Both the position numbers and the translations under genes were made by a program. DNA of 64,000 nucleotides. Origin: Flavobacteriaceae bacterium NBU2977 (GTDB lineage Bacteria > Bacteroidota > Bacteroidia > Flavobacteriales > Flavobacteriaceae). The stretch is taken from the NCBI GenBank assembly GCA_019931105.1, contig JAIOUW010000001.1, forward strand, positions 1,488,001-1,552,000. The letters are read 5' to 3'. Under the pieces are notes generated by a model. It was not told the DNA's origin. It worked only from the letters and a program-made list of their open reading frames with translations, and made no database searches. Positions 1 through 10,500 of the stretch are shown in pieces (position 1 is the stretch's first letter; every line of letters begins with the position of its first letter).

Positions 1-290
1 AAAAGACCAAGAACGAAAGTGAGGAGGTGCCGCGTTTCAAAGTGGCATTGGGCGTGGTGCCCGATTATCTTTTTGACGGTGAAGGCATGCGCATCGACGG
101 GGTAAGCGAAGATAAGCCCGCAGAGAAGGCCGGACTCCAAAAAGGGGACATCGTTGTCAAGCTAGGCGATAGTATCATAGTTGATATGATGAGCTACATG
201 AGGGCCTTATCTACTTTTGAAGAAGGAAATTCCACCAAGGTCATCGTAGATCGAAACGGAGAGAAAATAGAAACCGAAATTACCTTTTAA
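1..290 (+). CDS. M28-type peptidase, C-terminal PDZ domain (partial)
   Basis: The reading frame is open from base 3 and ends at a stop at 288-290, so this is the last 95 codons of a gene that begins outside the window. The visible part is a PDZ domain: a GVVPDY strand, the GMRIDGV strand, the AEKAGLQKGDIVVKLGD carboxylate-binding region and a final beta strand (KIETEITF). In Flavobacteriia this type of PDZ tail usually closes secreted M28-family aminopeptidases, which is my inference here because the catalytic zinc domain is not visible. A GTG at 27 is in frame but lies inside the domain and is not a credible start. Confidence 0.7.
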   Translation, partial: KTKNESEEVPRFKVALGVVPDYLFDGEGMRIDGVSEDKPAEKAGLQKGDIVVKLGDSIIVDMMSYMRALSTFEEGNSTKVIVDRNGEKIETEITF

Positions 291-298
291 AAATTTCC

Positions 299-306
299 TA
301 AATTTG
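299..306 (+). promoter_or_regulatory. Bacteroidota -7 box upstream of dusB
   Basis: TAAATTTG matches the TAnnTTTG consensus exactly and lies 27 bases before the dusB ATG. No TTG is seen about 19 bases upstream, so only half of the usual promoter is present. Confidence 0.45.
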
Positions 307-332
307 CAACCCCTTAAAAATCAGTGGTTCGA

Positions 333-1328
333 ATGCCCAAAATAGGCGACATACAACTTCCCGAATTCCCATTGCTTCTTGCCCCCATGGAAGATGTTAG
401 CGACCCTCCCTTTCGCGCCTTGTGCAAAGAACAGGGCGCCGATGTCGTTTACACTGAATTTATTTCTTCCGAAGGCCTGATCCGTGATGCCGCCAAAAGC
501 GTCATGAAGCTCGACATTTACGAAAAAGAACGTCCCGTGGGCATCCAGATTTTCGGAGCGAACTTAGATTCAATGCTACAATCAGTAGACATCGTTGAAA
601 AATCAAATCCCGATATCATCGATATCAATTTCGGCTGCCCGGTGAAGAAAGTGGTAAGCAAAGGTGCCGGGGCAGGCATTCTGAAAGATATTGATTTAAT
701 GGTCTCATTGACCAAGGCGATGGTCGAAAGGACCAAGCTTCCCATAACGGTAAAGACACGGTTGGGCTGGGACGAGAATTCGATAAAAATTGTCGAGGTC
801 GCCGAGAAGTTGCAAGATGTGGGCTGTAAGGCCATTGCGATCCATGGGCGAACCCGTGCCCAAATGTATAAGGGCGAAGCCGACTGGAAACCCATTGCCG
901 AAGTAAAGAACAACCCTCGCATGCATATTCCGGTCTTTGGTAATGGTGATGTCGATACACCCGAGGCGGCCATGCGAATGCGCGATGAATTCGGTCTTGA
1001 CGGGGCTATGGTCGGCCGTGCGAGTATTGGCTATCCTTGGTTTTTCAAAGAAGTGAAACACTTCTTCGAGACGGGCACGCATTTGGCACCCCCGACCATG
1101 GAGGAACGGGTCGAAGCGGCAAGAAGACATTTACAAATGGCCATCGATTGGAAAGGAGAAAAACTTGGAGTATTCGAAACACGAAGGCATTACACCAACT
1201 ATTTTAAGGGAATTCCGAACTTCAAGGAATACCGAATGAAGATGGTTACCAGCAATGAGTCGTCAGATGTGTTCGCCGCTTTTGATGAGGTATTGGATAA
1301 GTTTGCCAACTACGAGTTCGCAAACTAG
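333..1328 (+). CDS. dusB: tRNA-dihydrouridine synthase B
   Basis: This FMN-dependent enzyme reduces uridine to dihydrouridine in the D-loop of tRNA. The 331-residue product has the family hallmarks: the LLLAPMEDVSDPPFR FMN-site start, the catalytic cysteine in NFGCPVKKV (C102), a TVKTRLGW strand, the HGRTRAQMY segment and the GNGDV phosphate-binding motif. A GTG at 324 is in frame, but the ATG at 333 gives the usual family N-terminus (MPKIGDIQLP) and is preferred. The gene converges on the permease gene, with a 4-base overlap at the stops. Confidence 0.93.
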   Translation: MPKIGDIQLPEFPLLLAPMEDVSDPPFRALCKEQGADVVYTEFISSEGLIRDAAKSVMKLDIYEKERPVGIQIFGANLDSMLQSVDIVEKSNPDIIDINFGCPVKKVVSKGAGAGILKDIDLMVSLTKAMVERTKLPITVKTRLGWDENSIKIVEVAEKLQDVGCKAIAIHGRTRAQMYKGEADWKPIAEVKNNPRMHIPVFGNGDVDTPEAAMRMRDEFGLDGAMVGRASIGYPWFFKEVKHFFETGTHLAPPTMEERVEAARRHLQMAIDWKGEKLGVFETRRHYTNYFKGIPNFKEYRMKMVTSNESSDVFAAFDEVLDKFANYEFAN

Positions 1329-2527
1329 GCCAACAGCTTTTTGGTCACCCTGCTACTTGCGATTTTAGAAGCGATTAGGCCGAGTATTACGATCGTTGCC
1401 ATAACGATAAGTACATTGACAACCTGATATTCAACGGGATAGGCGAGACTGGGGGTTATCTTTAACCACCCGAAGACCAATTGCGACCAAACCAACAACG
1501 ATGCCAAAAGCACCCCTATCATACCGCCAAGGCTGGTGACCAAAACCCCTTGAACAAAGTAAATTCTTCGAATTTCCTTGATCGTGGTTCCTAGGCCATA
1601 AAGGGTTTTTGAGTTTTGCTGCTTATCAAGGATCATCATGATAATCGCACCGACCACATTGAACAAGGCGATTATCAGCACCAGCGTAAATATGAGGTAG
1701 GTCGCCAGGTTTTCGGTATTGAGCATGCGGTGCAATGAAATGTTTTGTTCTTCGCGGTCCCGAAGTATAATGTTGTTGTCGAAAACGGTGGCCACTTCTT
1801 GCTTGATTTGGCTTATATCGGCATCGGACTTCAATTTGAAATTGATGCCCGAAATCTGGGTACTGTCTTTTTCGAGTAAGGCCTGTACCAAAGGCAGTTC
1901 GGCAAAAACGAACCTTTTATCCAAATTTTCCTCCACCGAATAAACACCTCCGATAATTAACGGAACGGTATTATATAAGTTTGATGGATTTCCTTGCAGG
2001 ACCGAGCCTTTACCCGGTTTAAACGCAACTATTTCCAAGGGGTTGCGAACTTGATTAGGGGTCAGGTTGAGAATATCGACAATTCCCCAACCTGCGACAC
2101 CGACACCGGCACTTATCGCCCACTTACCGACGGAGATGGTACTATCGACGCCTGTTGCCCTGGCATATCGCTCATCGACTCCTTTGATTTCGGCGATATG
2201 GCCAATTTTTCGGTGAGAGAGGTAAACTTTTTCTTGAATTTCTTTGGAATAAACAGCGACACCATCAATTTGCCGCAAAGCATGTTCTTGGTTCGCATCG
2301 ATGGAAAAAAACTTTCCGGTAGCGGGTAGTGCCTTTAGGTCGGGGTCGAACGATTTACTGAAAGAAAGACTGAAAGTCTTTAGACCGGCAAATCCCGACA
2401 GTACAATGAACAAGGCCGCCGAGCCGATGACAATGACCAGAAAAGTGATGAAATTGATAATGTTCACCGCATTTTGACTGCTCTTCGAGCGGATGTAACG
2501 TTTGGCGATATATAGGGGAAAGTTCAA
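1325..2527 (-). CDS. ABC transporter permease, LolC/LolE (FtsX) family
   Basis: A 400-residue inner-membrane permease of the MacB/FtsX/LolE type. One membrane segment lies near residues 20-45, followed by a large periplasmic domain, then three membrane segments in the last 130 residues (around LIFTLVLIIALFNVVGAIIM, VTSLGGMIGVLLASLLVW and VVNVLIVMATIVILGLIA). In other bacteria LolC/E proteins release lipoproteins from the inner membrane with the ATPase LolD. No ATPase gene lies beside it. It sits 12 bases downstream of rbfA on the same strand, a likely operon pair. The substrate cannot be read from the sequence. Confidence 0.85.
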   Translation of the reverse strand: MNFPLYIAKRYIRSKSSQNAVNIINFITFLVIVIGSAALFIVLSGFAGLKTFSLSFSKSFDPDLKALPATGKFFSIDANQEHALRQIDGVAVYSKEIQEKVYLSHRKIGHIAEIKGVDERYARATGVDSTISVGKWAISAGVGVAGWGIVDILNLTPNQVRNPLEIVAFKPGKGSVLQGNPSNLYNTVPLIIGGVYSVEENLDKRFVFAELPLVQALLEKDSTQISGINFKLKSDADISQIKQEVATVFDNNIILRDREEQNISLHRMLNTENLATYLIFTLVLIIALFNVVGAIIMMILDKQQNSKTLYGLGTTIKEIRRIYFVQGVLVTSLGGMIGVLLASLLVWSQLVFGWLKITPSLAYPVEYQVVNVLIVMATIVILGLIASKIASSRVTKKLLA

Positions 2528-2539
2528 CCTGATTTGAAG

Positions 2540-2932
2540 TTACGACTTTTTTCTTTTAGGCAACAGATCCCTATTTTTTATGGGGTTTTCTTCGCCTTTC
2601 AATGACTTTTCTATGTTTTCGATATAGTCCAACGAATCGTCTATAAAAAAGAGCAGTTCGGGCACACGGCGCAATTGATGTCGGGTGCGTTGTGAAAGTT
2701 CGTGCTTGATCAAGGGCCGGTTCGATTGAATGCCCTCCATCAAAGATTGGGCATCCTTGTTCGGAAAGATGCTCAAGTATACTTTGGCGATCGACAGGTC
2801 GGTGGTCACGGTTACCTTGGTGACCGAAATGATCGTGCCTCGCAGTCCCCCATCAATGGCGGCCCGTTGTAAAATATCGACAATATCCCTTTGAATGACC
2901 CCTGCGATCTTTTTTTGGCGCTGTGTTTCCAT
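2540..2932 (-). CDS. rbfA: ribosome-binding factor A
   Basis: RbfA binds the 30S subunit and helps 16S rRNA 5'-end maturation, especially in the cold. The 130-residue product is of normal length, with the single KH-like fold features: an RQKKIAGVIQRDI helix, a VTKVTVTTDLSIAKVYLSIFP strand pair, and RHQLRRVPELLFFIDDSLDY near the C-terminus. It is transcribed with the LolE-like permease. A TATTTTTG box at 2937-2944 ends only five bases before the ATG, so the message could be nearly leaderless. Confidence 0.92.
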   Translation of the reverse strand: METQRQKKIAGVIQRDIVDILQRAAIDGGLRGTIISVTKVTVTTDLSIAKVYLSIFPNKDAQSLMEGIQSNRPLIKHELSQRTRHQLRRVPELLFFIDDSLDYIENIEKSLKGEENPIKNRDLLPKRKKS

Positions 2933-2936
2933 GGGG

Positions 2937-2944
2937 CAAAAATA
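2937..2944 (-). promoter_or_regulatory. -7 box immediately before rbfA
   Basis: On the minus strand this reads TATTTTTG, a perfect TAnnTTTG match. It lies five bases from the rbfA start codon, which predicts a very short or absent leader. Confidence 0.4.
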
Positions 2945-2983
2945 CGGATAGTATTGCGTATTTTAGTGGTTTAAAGCGATATC

Positions 2984-3409
2984 GTGAATAAAATCGAACA
3001 TATCGGAATAGCTGTTGAAAACCTCAAAGCGTCCAATGGGCTGTTCAAGAAATTATTGGGCACTGCCCATTATAAGGTCGAGGAGGTTTTATCGGAAGGG
3101 GTCAGGACCTCTTTTTTTCAGGTAGGCCCCAATAAAATTGAATTGTTGGAAGCCATCAACGACGAAAGTCCGATAGCGAAATTTTTGAAAAAGAAGGGAG
3201 AAGGCGTCCATCATATCGCTTTCGCCGTTGAGGATATCGAATCGGAAATGGAACGTCTCAAAGAACAAGGTTTCACACTGTTAAACGACAGGCCCAAAAG
3301 GGGGGCGGACAACAAGTTGGTGGCTTTCGTACACCCTAAAACCGCCAATGGGGTATTGGTCGAACTGTGCCAAGAGGCCCCGCAGATGGATCCCCTTCAA
3401 AAGGGATAG
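2984..3409 (+). CDS. mce: methylmalonyl-CoA epimerase
   Basis: A 141-residue vicinal-oxygen-chelate (glyoxalase-fold) protein that interconverts the two epimers of methylmalonyl-CoA in propionate and branched-chain metabolism. Two beta-alpha-beta repeats are visible: HIGIAVENL at the N-terminus and HHIAFAVEDI in the middle, each giving a metal-ligand histidine, and VLVELCQ at the C-terminus giving a glutamate ligand. The start is GTG. It is divergent from rbfA. The mutase genes are not in this window. Confidence 0.9.
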   Translation: MNKIEHIGIAVENLKASNGLFKKLLGTAHYKVEEVLSEGVRTSFFQVGPNKIELLEAINDESPIAKFLKKKGEGVHHIAFAVEDIESEMERLKEQGFTLLNDRPKRGADNKLVAFVHPKTANGVLVELCQEAPQMDPLQKG

Positions 3410-3455
3410 GGGTCTTAAAAGTTGTTCGGCATGCTGTATAATCAAAAGAAAAATG

Positions 3456-3463
3456 TAATTTTG
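3456..3463 (+). promoter_or_regulatory. -7 box upstream of the tRNA gene
   Basis: TAATTTTG is a perfect TAnnTTTG match 64 bases before the tRNA. No clear TTG element is present at the expected distance. It would give a leader of about 55-60 bases containing the hairpin at 3511-3526. Confidence 0.4.
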
Positions 3464-3510
3464 CCATCCTCAAAAACACTTTTCATCAATGGGATTTGTG
3501 TTTTGAGTTT

Positions 3511-3526
3511 TGTCGCTTTGGCGACA
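3511..3526 (+). other. short hairpin in the tRNA leader
   Basis: TGTCGC and GCGACA form a perfect 6-bp stem around a TTTG loop, ending one base before the mature tRNA. It lacks a T tract, so it is not a terminator. It could present the leader to a processing enzyme, which is inference. Confidence 0.4.
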
Positions 3527-3527
3527 G

Positions 3528-3601
3528 GGTCCTATAGCTCAGTTGGTTAGAGCACCTGACTCATAATCAGGTGGTCCCTGGTTCGAGCCCAGGTGGGACC
3601 A
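3528..3601 (+). tRNA. tRNA with CAU anticodon (Ile2 or elongator Met)
   Basis: A full cloverleaf is visible: acceptor stem GGTCCTA with TGGGACC (one G-U pair), D-stem GCTC/GAGC, anticodon stem CCTGA/TCAGG with loop CTCATAA, a five-base variable loop, T-stem CCTGG/CCAGG with loop TTCGAGC, and discriminator A. The CCA end is not encoded. The anticodon is CAU. It could be elongator methionine tRNA or the isoleucine tRNA whose C34 is changed to lysidine by TilS; sequence reading alone does not settle this. It is not an initiator by context. Confidence 0.93.
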
Positions 3602-3611
3602 CATCATGCAG

Positions 3612-3645
3612 AAAACCCGCACCGAGAGGTGCGGGTTTTTGTGTT
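3612..3645 (+). terminator. terminator after the tRNA
   Basis: AAACCCGCACC and GGTGCGGGTTT form an 11-bp stem with a GAGA loop, followed by a T-rich run. The A-rich 5' side gives a few T residues on the other strand, so it may also stop the converging porP transcript. Confidence 0.85.
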
Positions 3646-3678
3646 TTTTTCCAGAAATGAAAAAAGCTTTCTGTTCGA

Positions 3679-4566
3679 TTATAACATAAGTCTCATAAAC
3701 AGTTCGTGGGTGCCTGCATTCAGGCCCGATAATTCACTTGACGTAGCCATTTCATAGGCATAGCCCAAATTAAAGCCGTTGCCGACCTTGAACATGAACA
3801 AAGCGCTAATGCTTTCATCATATCTATATCCGACTCCGAGATGAAATTTTGAATTAAAATCGGCAATTGCGGTCGCTTCATAAGAAATAGGCGAGGCATC
3901 TACGTAGCGTAGCATTCCTATGGCCTGCATGCTTATTCTATTTGTCAAAAAGAAGGTATATCCACCAGAGAGATACGCGTGCATTCTATCAGTACCTAAA
4001 AAAGCGTCGCCATTACGTTCTTGAAGGCGCTTTGGACTTAAGATCTTAGGAGCCGAAAGCGATAGAAAGTATCTTCCGTTTTTTAAATAGGCCCCTGCTC
4101 CAACATTTGGTGTAAAACGACTCTCATAGTCCATCAATGTGCCGTCCTGTCCAATGCCGTATGTAATCAAACCTTGCGTGTTAGCATCATACGAATTTGC
4201 ACTGCCTTTGATACCAAAATACAAGCGGTTATTTGCATCGAGATCTATATGGTATGAAAAATCGATTGCAAACCAGGTTTGGGTCTCAATAAAGGTTCTA
4301 TCGTTCAGTATTGACACACCAAGCCCAACCCTTTTGCCAACGGGCATGCCAAAGATGGCGCTTTGGCTCTCGGGGGCACCTTCGACCCCCGACCATTGAC
4401 TTCGTACACCCAAAATGAAATCGACTCCTTCAGAGCTACCGGCAAAGGCCGGATTATAAATATTCATGTTGTAACGGTAAAAACTGTAGTTTGGGTCTTG
4501 TTGTGCACTCAGGGAATATGAGATTACGAACATCAAAATTATAAGTAAGTTGGTTATGCGTTTCAT
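3679..4566 (-). CDS. PorP/SprF family type IX secretion membrane protein
   Basis: A 295-residue outer-membrane beta-barrel-like protein with a signal peptide ending near SLSAQQDPNYS. The QQDPNYSFYRYNMNIYNPAFAGS start, the GVRSQWSGVEGAPE segment and a C-terminal strand ending in ELFMRLML are typical of PorP/SprF. Known family members help a partner adhesin leave through the type IX secretion system and attach at the surface. The gene lies 12 bases downstream of the giant adhesin on the same strand, the usual adhesin-SprF pairing, so its client is probably that protein. Confidence 0.92.
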   Translation of the reverse strand: MKRITNLLIILMFVISYSLSAQQDPNYSFYRYNMNIYNPAFAGSSEGVDFILGVRSQWSGVEGAPESQSAIFGMPVGKRVGLGVSILNDRTFIETQTWFAIDFSYHIDLDANNRLYFGIKGSANSYDANTQGLITYGIGQDGTLMDYESRFTPNVGAGAYLKNGRYFLSLSAPKILSPKRLQERNGDAFLGTDRMHAYLSGGYTFFLTNRISMQAIGMLRYVDASPISYEATAIADFNSKFHLGVGYRYDESISALFMFKVGNGFNLGYAYEMATSSELSGLNAGTHELFMRLML

Positions 4567-4578
4567 GCTTATATTGGT

Positions 4579-7500
4579 TTAGTAGTTTATAAATATCCAG
4601 CCTTGTATGGGAGTGGAACCATTTCCGAGATCGATTATGTATAAATAGGAGCCCGAGGGCAGTTTTTCCCTATTGCGGTTATAGAATCCTTCCCAATCAT
4701 TGCCGTACCCCTTGGTGGCAAAGACTTCATGCCCCCAGCGGTTGTATACTTTTACCGTATTGTTGAGATAATTCTCGATACCTGGCACGACCCAAGCATC
4801 GTTGACCCCATCACCGTTTGGCGTAAAGGCCTCTGCGGGTACAATGGCAGGTTCACTATGGGTAGGGAAATCATCCTCACTGTCCACAACACCGTCGTTG
4901 TCATCATCGGTATCGGCATTGTCGCCGACACCATCACCATCATTGTCAGTGTCTTCTGAGCTATCCGTTGGAAATGCGTCCTGTGTATCGGGTGTGCCAT
5001 CGTTGTCGTCATCGTCATCTGCATTGTCGCCTGTTCCATCTCCATCGGTATCGGTATCTTCTGTTGGATCCCATGGGAAGGCATCTTCTGAATCTACAAT
5101 TCCATCGTTGTCATCATCATCATCTGAATTGTCTCCCTGTCCGTCCCCATCACTATCCACACTTTCGTTAGGATCATTGGGAAAGGCATCTTCCGCATCT
5201 GGAACACCATCGTTGTCAGCATCTGTGATCTCGCCATTTGGATAGGTATCCTCGTCATTGGGTATTCCATCGCCGTCAATATCATTATCCGTATTGTCGC
5301 CGGTTCCGTCACCATCGGTATCGGTATCCTCCGAATCATCCAATGGGAAATCGTCATTCGTATCGGGGGTGCCGTCGTTGTCATCGTCGGTATCGGCATT
5401 GTCGCCGGTTCCGTCACCATCGGTATCGGTGTCCTCCGAATCATCCAACGGGAAATCGTCATCGGAATCCGGTGTGCCGTCGTTGTCATCGTCGGTATCG
5501 GCATTGTCGCCGGTTCCGTCACCATCGGTATCGGTGTCCTCCGAATCATCCAACGGGAAATCGTCATCGGAATCCGGTGTGCCGTCGTTGTCATCATCGG
5601 TATCGGCATTATCGCCCGTTCCGTCACCATCGGTATCGGTGTCCTCCGAATCATCCAACGGGAAATCGTCATCGGAATCCGGTGTGCCGTCGTTGTCATC
5701 ATCGGTATCGGCATTATCGCCCGTTCCGTCACCATCGGTATCGGTGTCCTCCGAATCATCCAACGGGAAATCGTCATCGGAATCCGGCGTGCCGTCGTTG
5801 TCGTCATCGGTATCGGCATTGTCCCCGGTTCCGTCACCATCCGTGTCCGTATCCTCATTCTCATCCAACGGGAAGTCGTCTTCTGAATCCGGGGTACCGT
5901 CATTGTCATCGTCGGTATCGGCATTGTCGCCCGTTCCGTCACCATCGGTATCGGTATCCTCCGAATCATCCAACGGGAAATCGTCATCGGTATCCGAAGT
6001 GCCGTCGTTGTCATCGTCGGTATCGGCATTGTCGCCGGTTCCGTCACCATCGGTGTCGGTATCCTCTGCGGGATCCAATGGGAAATCGTCATCCGTATCC
6101 GGGGTACCGTCATTGTCATCGTCGGTATCGCATACATTGCCTTCTCCGTCAGAATCGGTATCCAATTGGTCTGCATTTGCAATTGAAACACAATTGTCTA
6201 CTGGGTCAAGAATACTATCGCCATCTGAATCGGTATCATCATCGGTCAATGTGATGGCCACGGACTTGTCAGCAAGAGCATCAAAAGCATCGTCGGAACC
6301 TGCACCGTTCACTGAAACTGTAATCGTTACGGAATCGTCTCTATCTATATCATCGTCCACCCCTGTTACGGTAACGGTCTGTGGGGTGTCCCAATTTGCT
6401 GAAGTGAAGGTCAGTTGCGCTGCGCTTACGGTTGCTTCATTGTTGTCATCGCTAGAAATATCGAAGGCCACATTGCTTGTGGGTTGCGTATCCAATACCA
6501 CGGTAAAGGTGTCCGTGCCCGCGTTTTCATCTATGGTCAAGGCGGTCTCGCTTACGGTGTACGCCGCGGTGTCATCATCGGTCAAGGTGATGGCCACGGA
6601 CTGGTCCGCAAGGGCATCGAAGCTGTCATCGGAGCCTGCACCGTTCACCGCTATGGTGATCGTTGCGCTGTCGCCACGGTCAATATCGTCGTCCACGCCC
6701 GTTACGGTAACGGTCTGAGGGGTGTCCCAATTTGCTGAAGTGAAGGTCAGTTGCGCTGCGCTTACGGTGGCTTCATTGGTGTCATCACTGGAAACGTCGA
6801 AGACCACGTCATTGGTAGGTTCGCTGTCCAGCACCACGGTAAAGGTGTCCGTGCCAGCGTTTTCATTCATGGTCAAGGTGGTCTCACTCACGGTATAGGC
6901 TGCCGTATCGTCATTGGTAAGGGTTATGGCCACTGTTTTTTCGTCCAAACCTTCTAGGGCTCCCACAGTATTGACATCATCTACCGTAACTGAAATCGTA
7001 GCAGTATCATCCCTATAAATATCATCATTGATACCGGTCACCGTTACCGTTTGTGGGGTATTCCAATTGGCAGGAGTAAATGTCAATGGTGTTGGTCCTG
7101 CCGTCGCTTCTGCGGTATCACTACTGGCAACATCCAAAACAATATTACCATTTGGCATTGCATCCATCACCACTGTAAAGGTGGCCGTACCACCATCTTC
7201 ATCTATGGTGAGCGCGGTTTGGTCCAATACAAATTCAGGGATATCGTTCACAACGACCTTTATTTCTAGTTGCGAACTTCCTGAATCGTCAGTTGCCACT
7301 ACGGTAACCTCATAGGTATTATCTGAGCCGTCATCCTGTGGACTCTCAAAATCGGGTGCAGAAATAAATGTTAATACACCCGTGTTTACATCAATGGCGA
7401 ACAAATCGTTATCGCTACCGCTGACCAGGGAAAATGTGATTCCCACGTCAGTTGCTCCACCATCCCCATCGTTGGCATCGACATCGGTGATAGCCACAGT

Positions 7501-10500
7501 ACTATTTTCATCAAAATCTATGCTGGCTTGTAGATTGTATTGGTGCACTTCTCCTGTGGCACCAGTAACATAAAACCGGCCACCATTATTGTCAAATGCA
7601 AGGGCATACGGGTTGCCTTCTTGGCCATCTGTATCAAAAGGGATACCTACAAATGTAAGGCTGGCGATATCATAGGGAGTGGACAGGTCATATTCCAAAA
7701 GTTCGCCACCAATGGAAATAACAAACAGTTTGGAGCCATCGTTATTGAAATCGATCTCCATGTGATTCGAGGATTGACTTATCGAATGTGATGTATTGGT
7801 ATAGCTCGCTGTGCTTACATCATAATTTGTACTGAGGTTATATTCAAAGATTATGGAGTTCGTTGATAGTAAGAACATTTTTGATCCATCTGCATTGAAG
7901 GTCATATCTGCATAGGAACCCGTTTCTGAAAATGCAACTGATTGGCCAAGCGAGGCTGTAGAAATATCGTAAGGGGTGCTCATGACATATTCCACAACAT
8001 TGTTGCCACCATTATATCCCACATAAAGGATTTTGGTGCCATCGTCATTAAAAGTGATGCCGGTAGTTCTACCACTCATCCCGTTCAATGAATCCTCATA
8101 ACTTGCCGTACCAATATCAAATGGGGTAGAAAGTATATATTCTGCAATCTCACTTGGAAATATTCCACTAACAAACATTTTGGTGCCATCGTTGTTAAAA
8201 GTAATGCCGTAGGCATTGGGCAATTGAGGCTGTATATTAAGGTCTTGTGCAAAAACGGCCGCACCGACCGCAAAAGCAGAAGTTGGAGACGTAAATACAG
8301 GGTCTTGAAAGATATAGGTAAATCCATTGGCCGTGGCCATGCCGCCTGCAGTGGTCACCGCTATAGCACCAGTTGCTCCTGTGCCCACAGTGGCCGTAAT
8401 CTGGGTGGATGAATCCACGGTGTAGGAGGCAGCATCGGTGCCACCAAAAGTTACTTGGGTGGCACCGTCAAAATTGTTTCCAGTAATAACAATCGTATCT
8501 CCTTCTTCACCATCCGTAGGGGTGAAATTCGTTATTGTTGGCTCTGGTAAAGCAGTAATGTCTTCTAATTCCTGTGATGTCAGGGCCTTATCAACGATAA
8601 CCATATCATCAAGACACCCTGAAAAATATTCCCAAGTAGTTGATGATTGGTTATAGTTATTTGTGTATGCAAAGCCCAACTGATTAAATGACATATCCAA
8701 ATGATTCACCGCAGCGCCTGTAGTACTTGCTTCAACAACGCCATCTACATAAATAGTTACCGTGTTTGAACTGGCAGTAAAATCTACTTGGTGCCAATTA
8801 CCATCATTGACCGGGTTTGTAGATATAGCCTGAATTGCTGCCGGGGTAGTTGTCCATAAAGTACCTTTTAGCTTTCCGTCATTAGTTATCATTAAAATTG
8901 GAATCCAATTAGTGGGTGTATTGGCAGTATTCGCTGCAACATTTTGATAACCTAAGATTGCACCAGTTGATGTTGTTTTAAAACGTAGTGATATGGTAAA
9001 CTCCGACAGATTTCGTATTAGATTGTTAGGCAGTTCTACATATCCTGGCCCATTGTCAAAACAAATAGCTTGGCCTTGAGCACCCGTTTGATAGGTCAGT
9101 GAATTTACCACAGTTCCATCGTGATTGTTTTCGGTTTCATCCAACGCGTCGCCTTCAAAATCATATTGTGCCACTTTAAAGATGAAACCCGTTTCGGAGT
9201 CATTTCCCGCAGGATTGCTCACGCTTATACTTCCTGAAGCCCCAGTATCGACCACGGCCGAAATTTGAGTATCGGAATCAATGGTAAAACTTTTTGCAGC
9301 AATACTACCGAATGATACTGCTGTTGTGCCTGTAAAACCGGTTCCCGTTATAGTCACGGTTTCCCCATTGCCTGCTAATTTAGGGTCAAAACTAGTAATG
9401 ACAGGTGCATCCAAGATAGATACACTTCCTTCATTACTAAAAGTATTTCCGCAACTACCACTGGTCAGTTGAGCCCTAAAGAGGGTTTTTGTGGTTATAT
9501 TGGAGTAATTGTAAGTTGTGGAGGTATTGGCAATATTGTCCCAGATAATACCATTATCCGTAGATTGTTGCCATTTGACAACTGTACCGGTATGCCCGGA
9601 CAAGGTCAACGTACCGCTATTTGTTGTTGATCCATGCACCGCAGAACTGACCTGTCCGCCAGTGGGTGGTGTACCACTTACTACCGTAATTTCTTTTGAA
9701 GATGATGCGACCGAGGACCCGCACGCAGCGATTCCGACAACTACCCTGTAGTAATGGGTTCCGGTTGACGCAATGGTCTCATTCAAAGTGGTGCTTGTAT
9801 TGGCAATATCCGTCCAATTTATATTATCGGTGGAACGTTGCCATTTTTCTATATCACCGTTCTGCCCTGAAACTTGAAGCTCCACATCAGATCCAGCACA
9901 AATTGTGGTGTTTTCAGCAAAAACATTCCCCGCATTGGCTTCTAGAACATAAATGGGTGTACTGGAAGTAATCAAATTGGCACAATTTGTAGGGGCATTG
10001 GTGTTTACCACGGCCCTATAATAGGTAGTGGTAGAAATATTGGTGACCGTTAAACTGGTGGTGGTATTGTTTATTGTAGTGGGGGTATCGATAAAATTGT
10101 TATCCGAGCTTTCCCATCTCACCACACTGCCATCAAGTCCGTTAAGTGTTAAAACCGTCGAATTGGAACCTGCGCATACTGAAACGTCTCCGCCCGTAAT
10201 ATTTCCTCCAGGCGCTCCATTTATGGCGATATCTTTAGTAAAAAGGGGAGTAGAGGTAGTTTGATCATTGGGCATACCACCAAATTCCATGATGCCCACA
10301 ATGTTTGAACTGTCAGGAAAATCATTCCAATCCCCAGCTCCAGAATATACGTGCCCAAACGACTCACCGGGAGTTCCATTGTTATAATCATTGGGTTCAC
10401 CGGTTCTCCAATTCTGAAACACTCCCGGAACACTATTGCCATTACCATTGGCAGTTGTTATCTGGGTACCTTTTTCCGGGCCGGTGACCCAATAAAACTT

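Noticed and set aside
5326-6165. CRISPR-like regular repeats
   Set aside because: The period is 105 bases, in frame, and encodes calcium-binding units; there are no unique spacers and no cas genes.
5238-6718. Long plus-strand reading frames of Ser/Pro- and Arg/His-rich composition over the adhesin repeats
   Set aside because: They are antisense shadows of the 105-bp repeat array and change composition exactly with its period; no start context or domain supports them.
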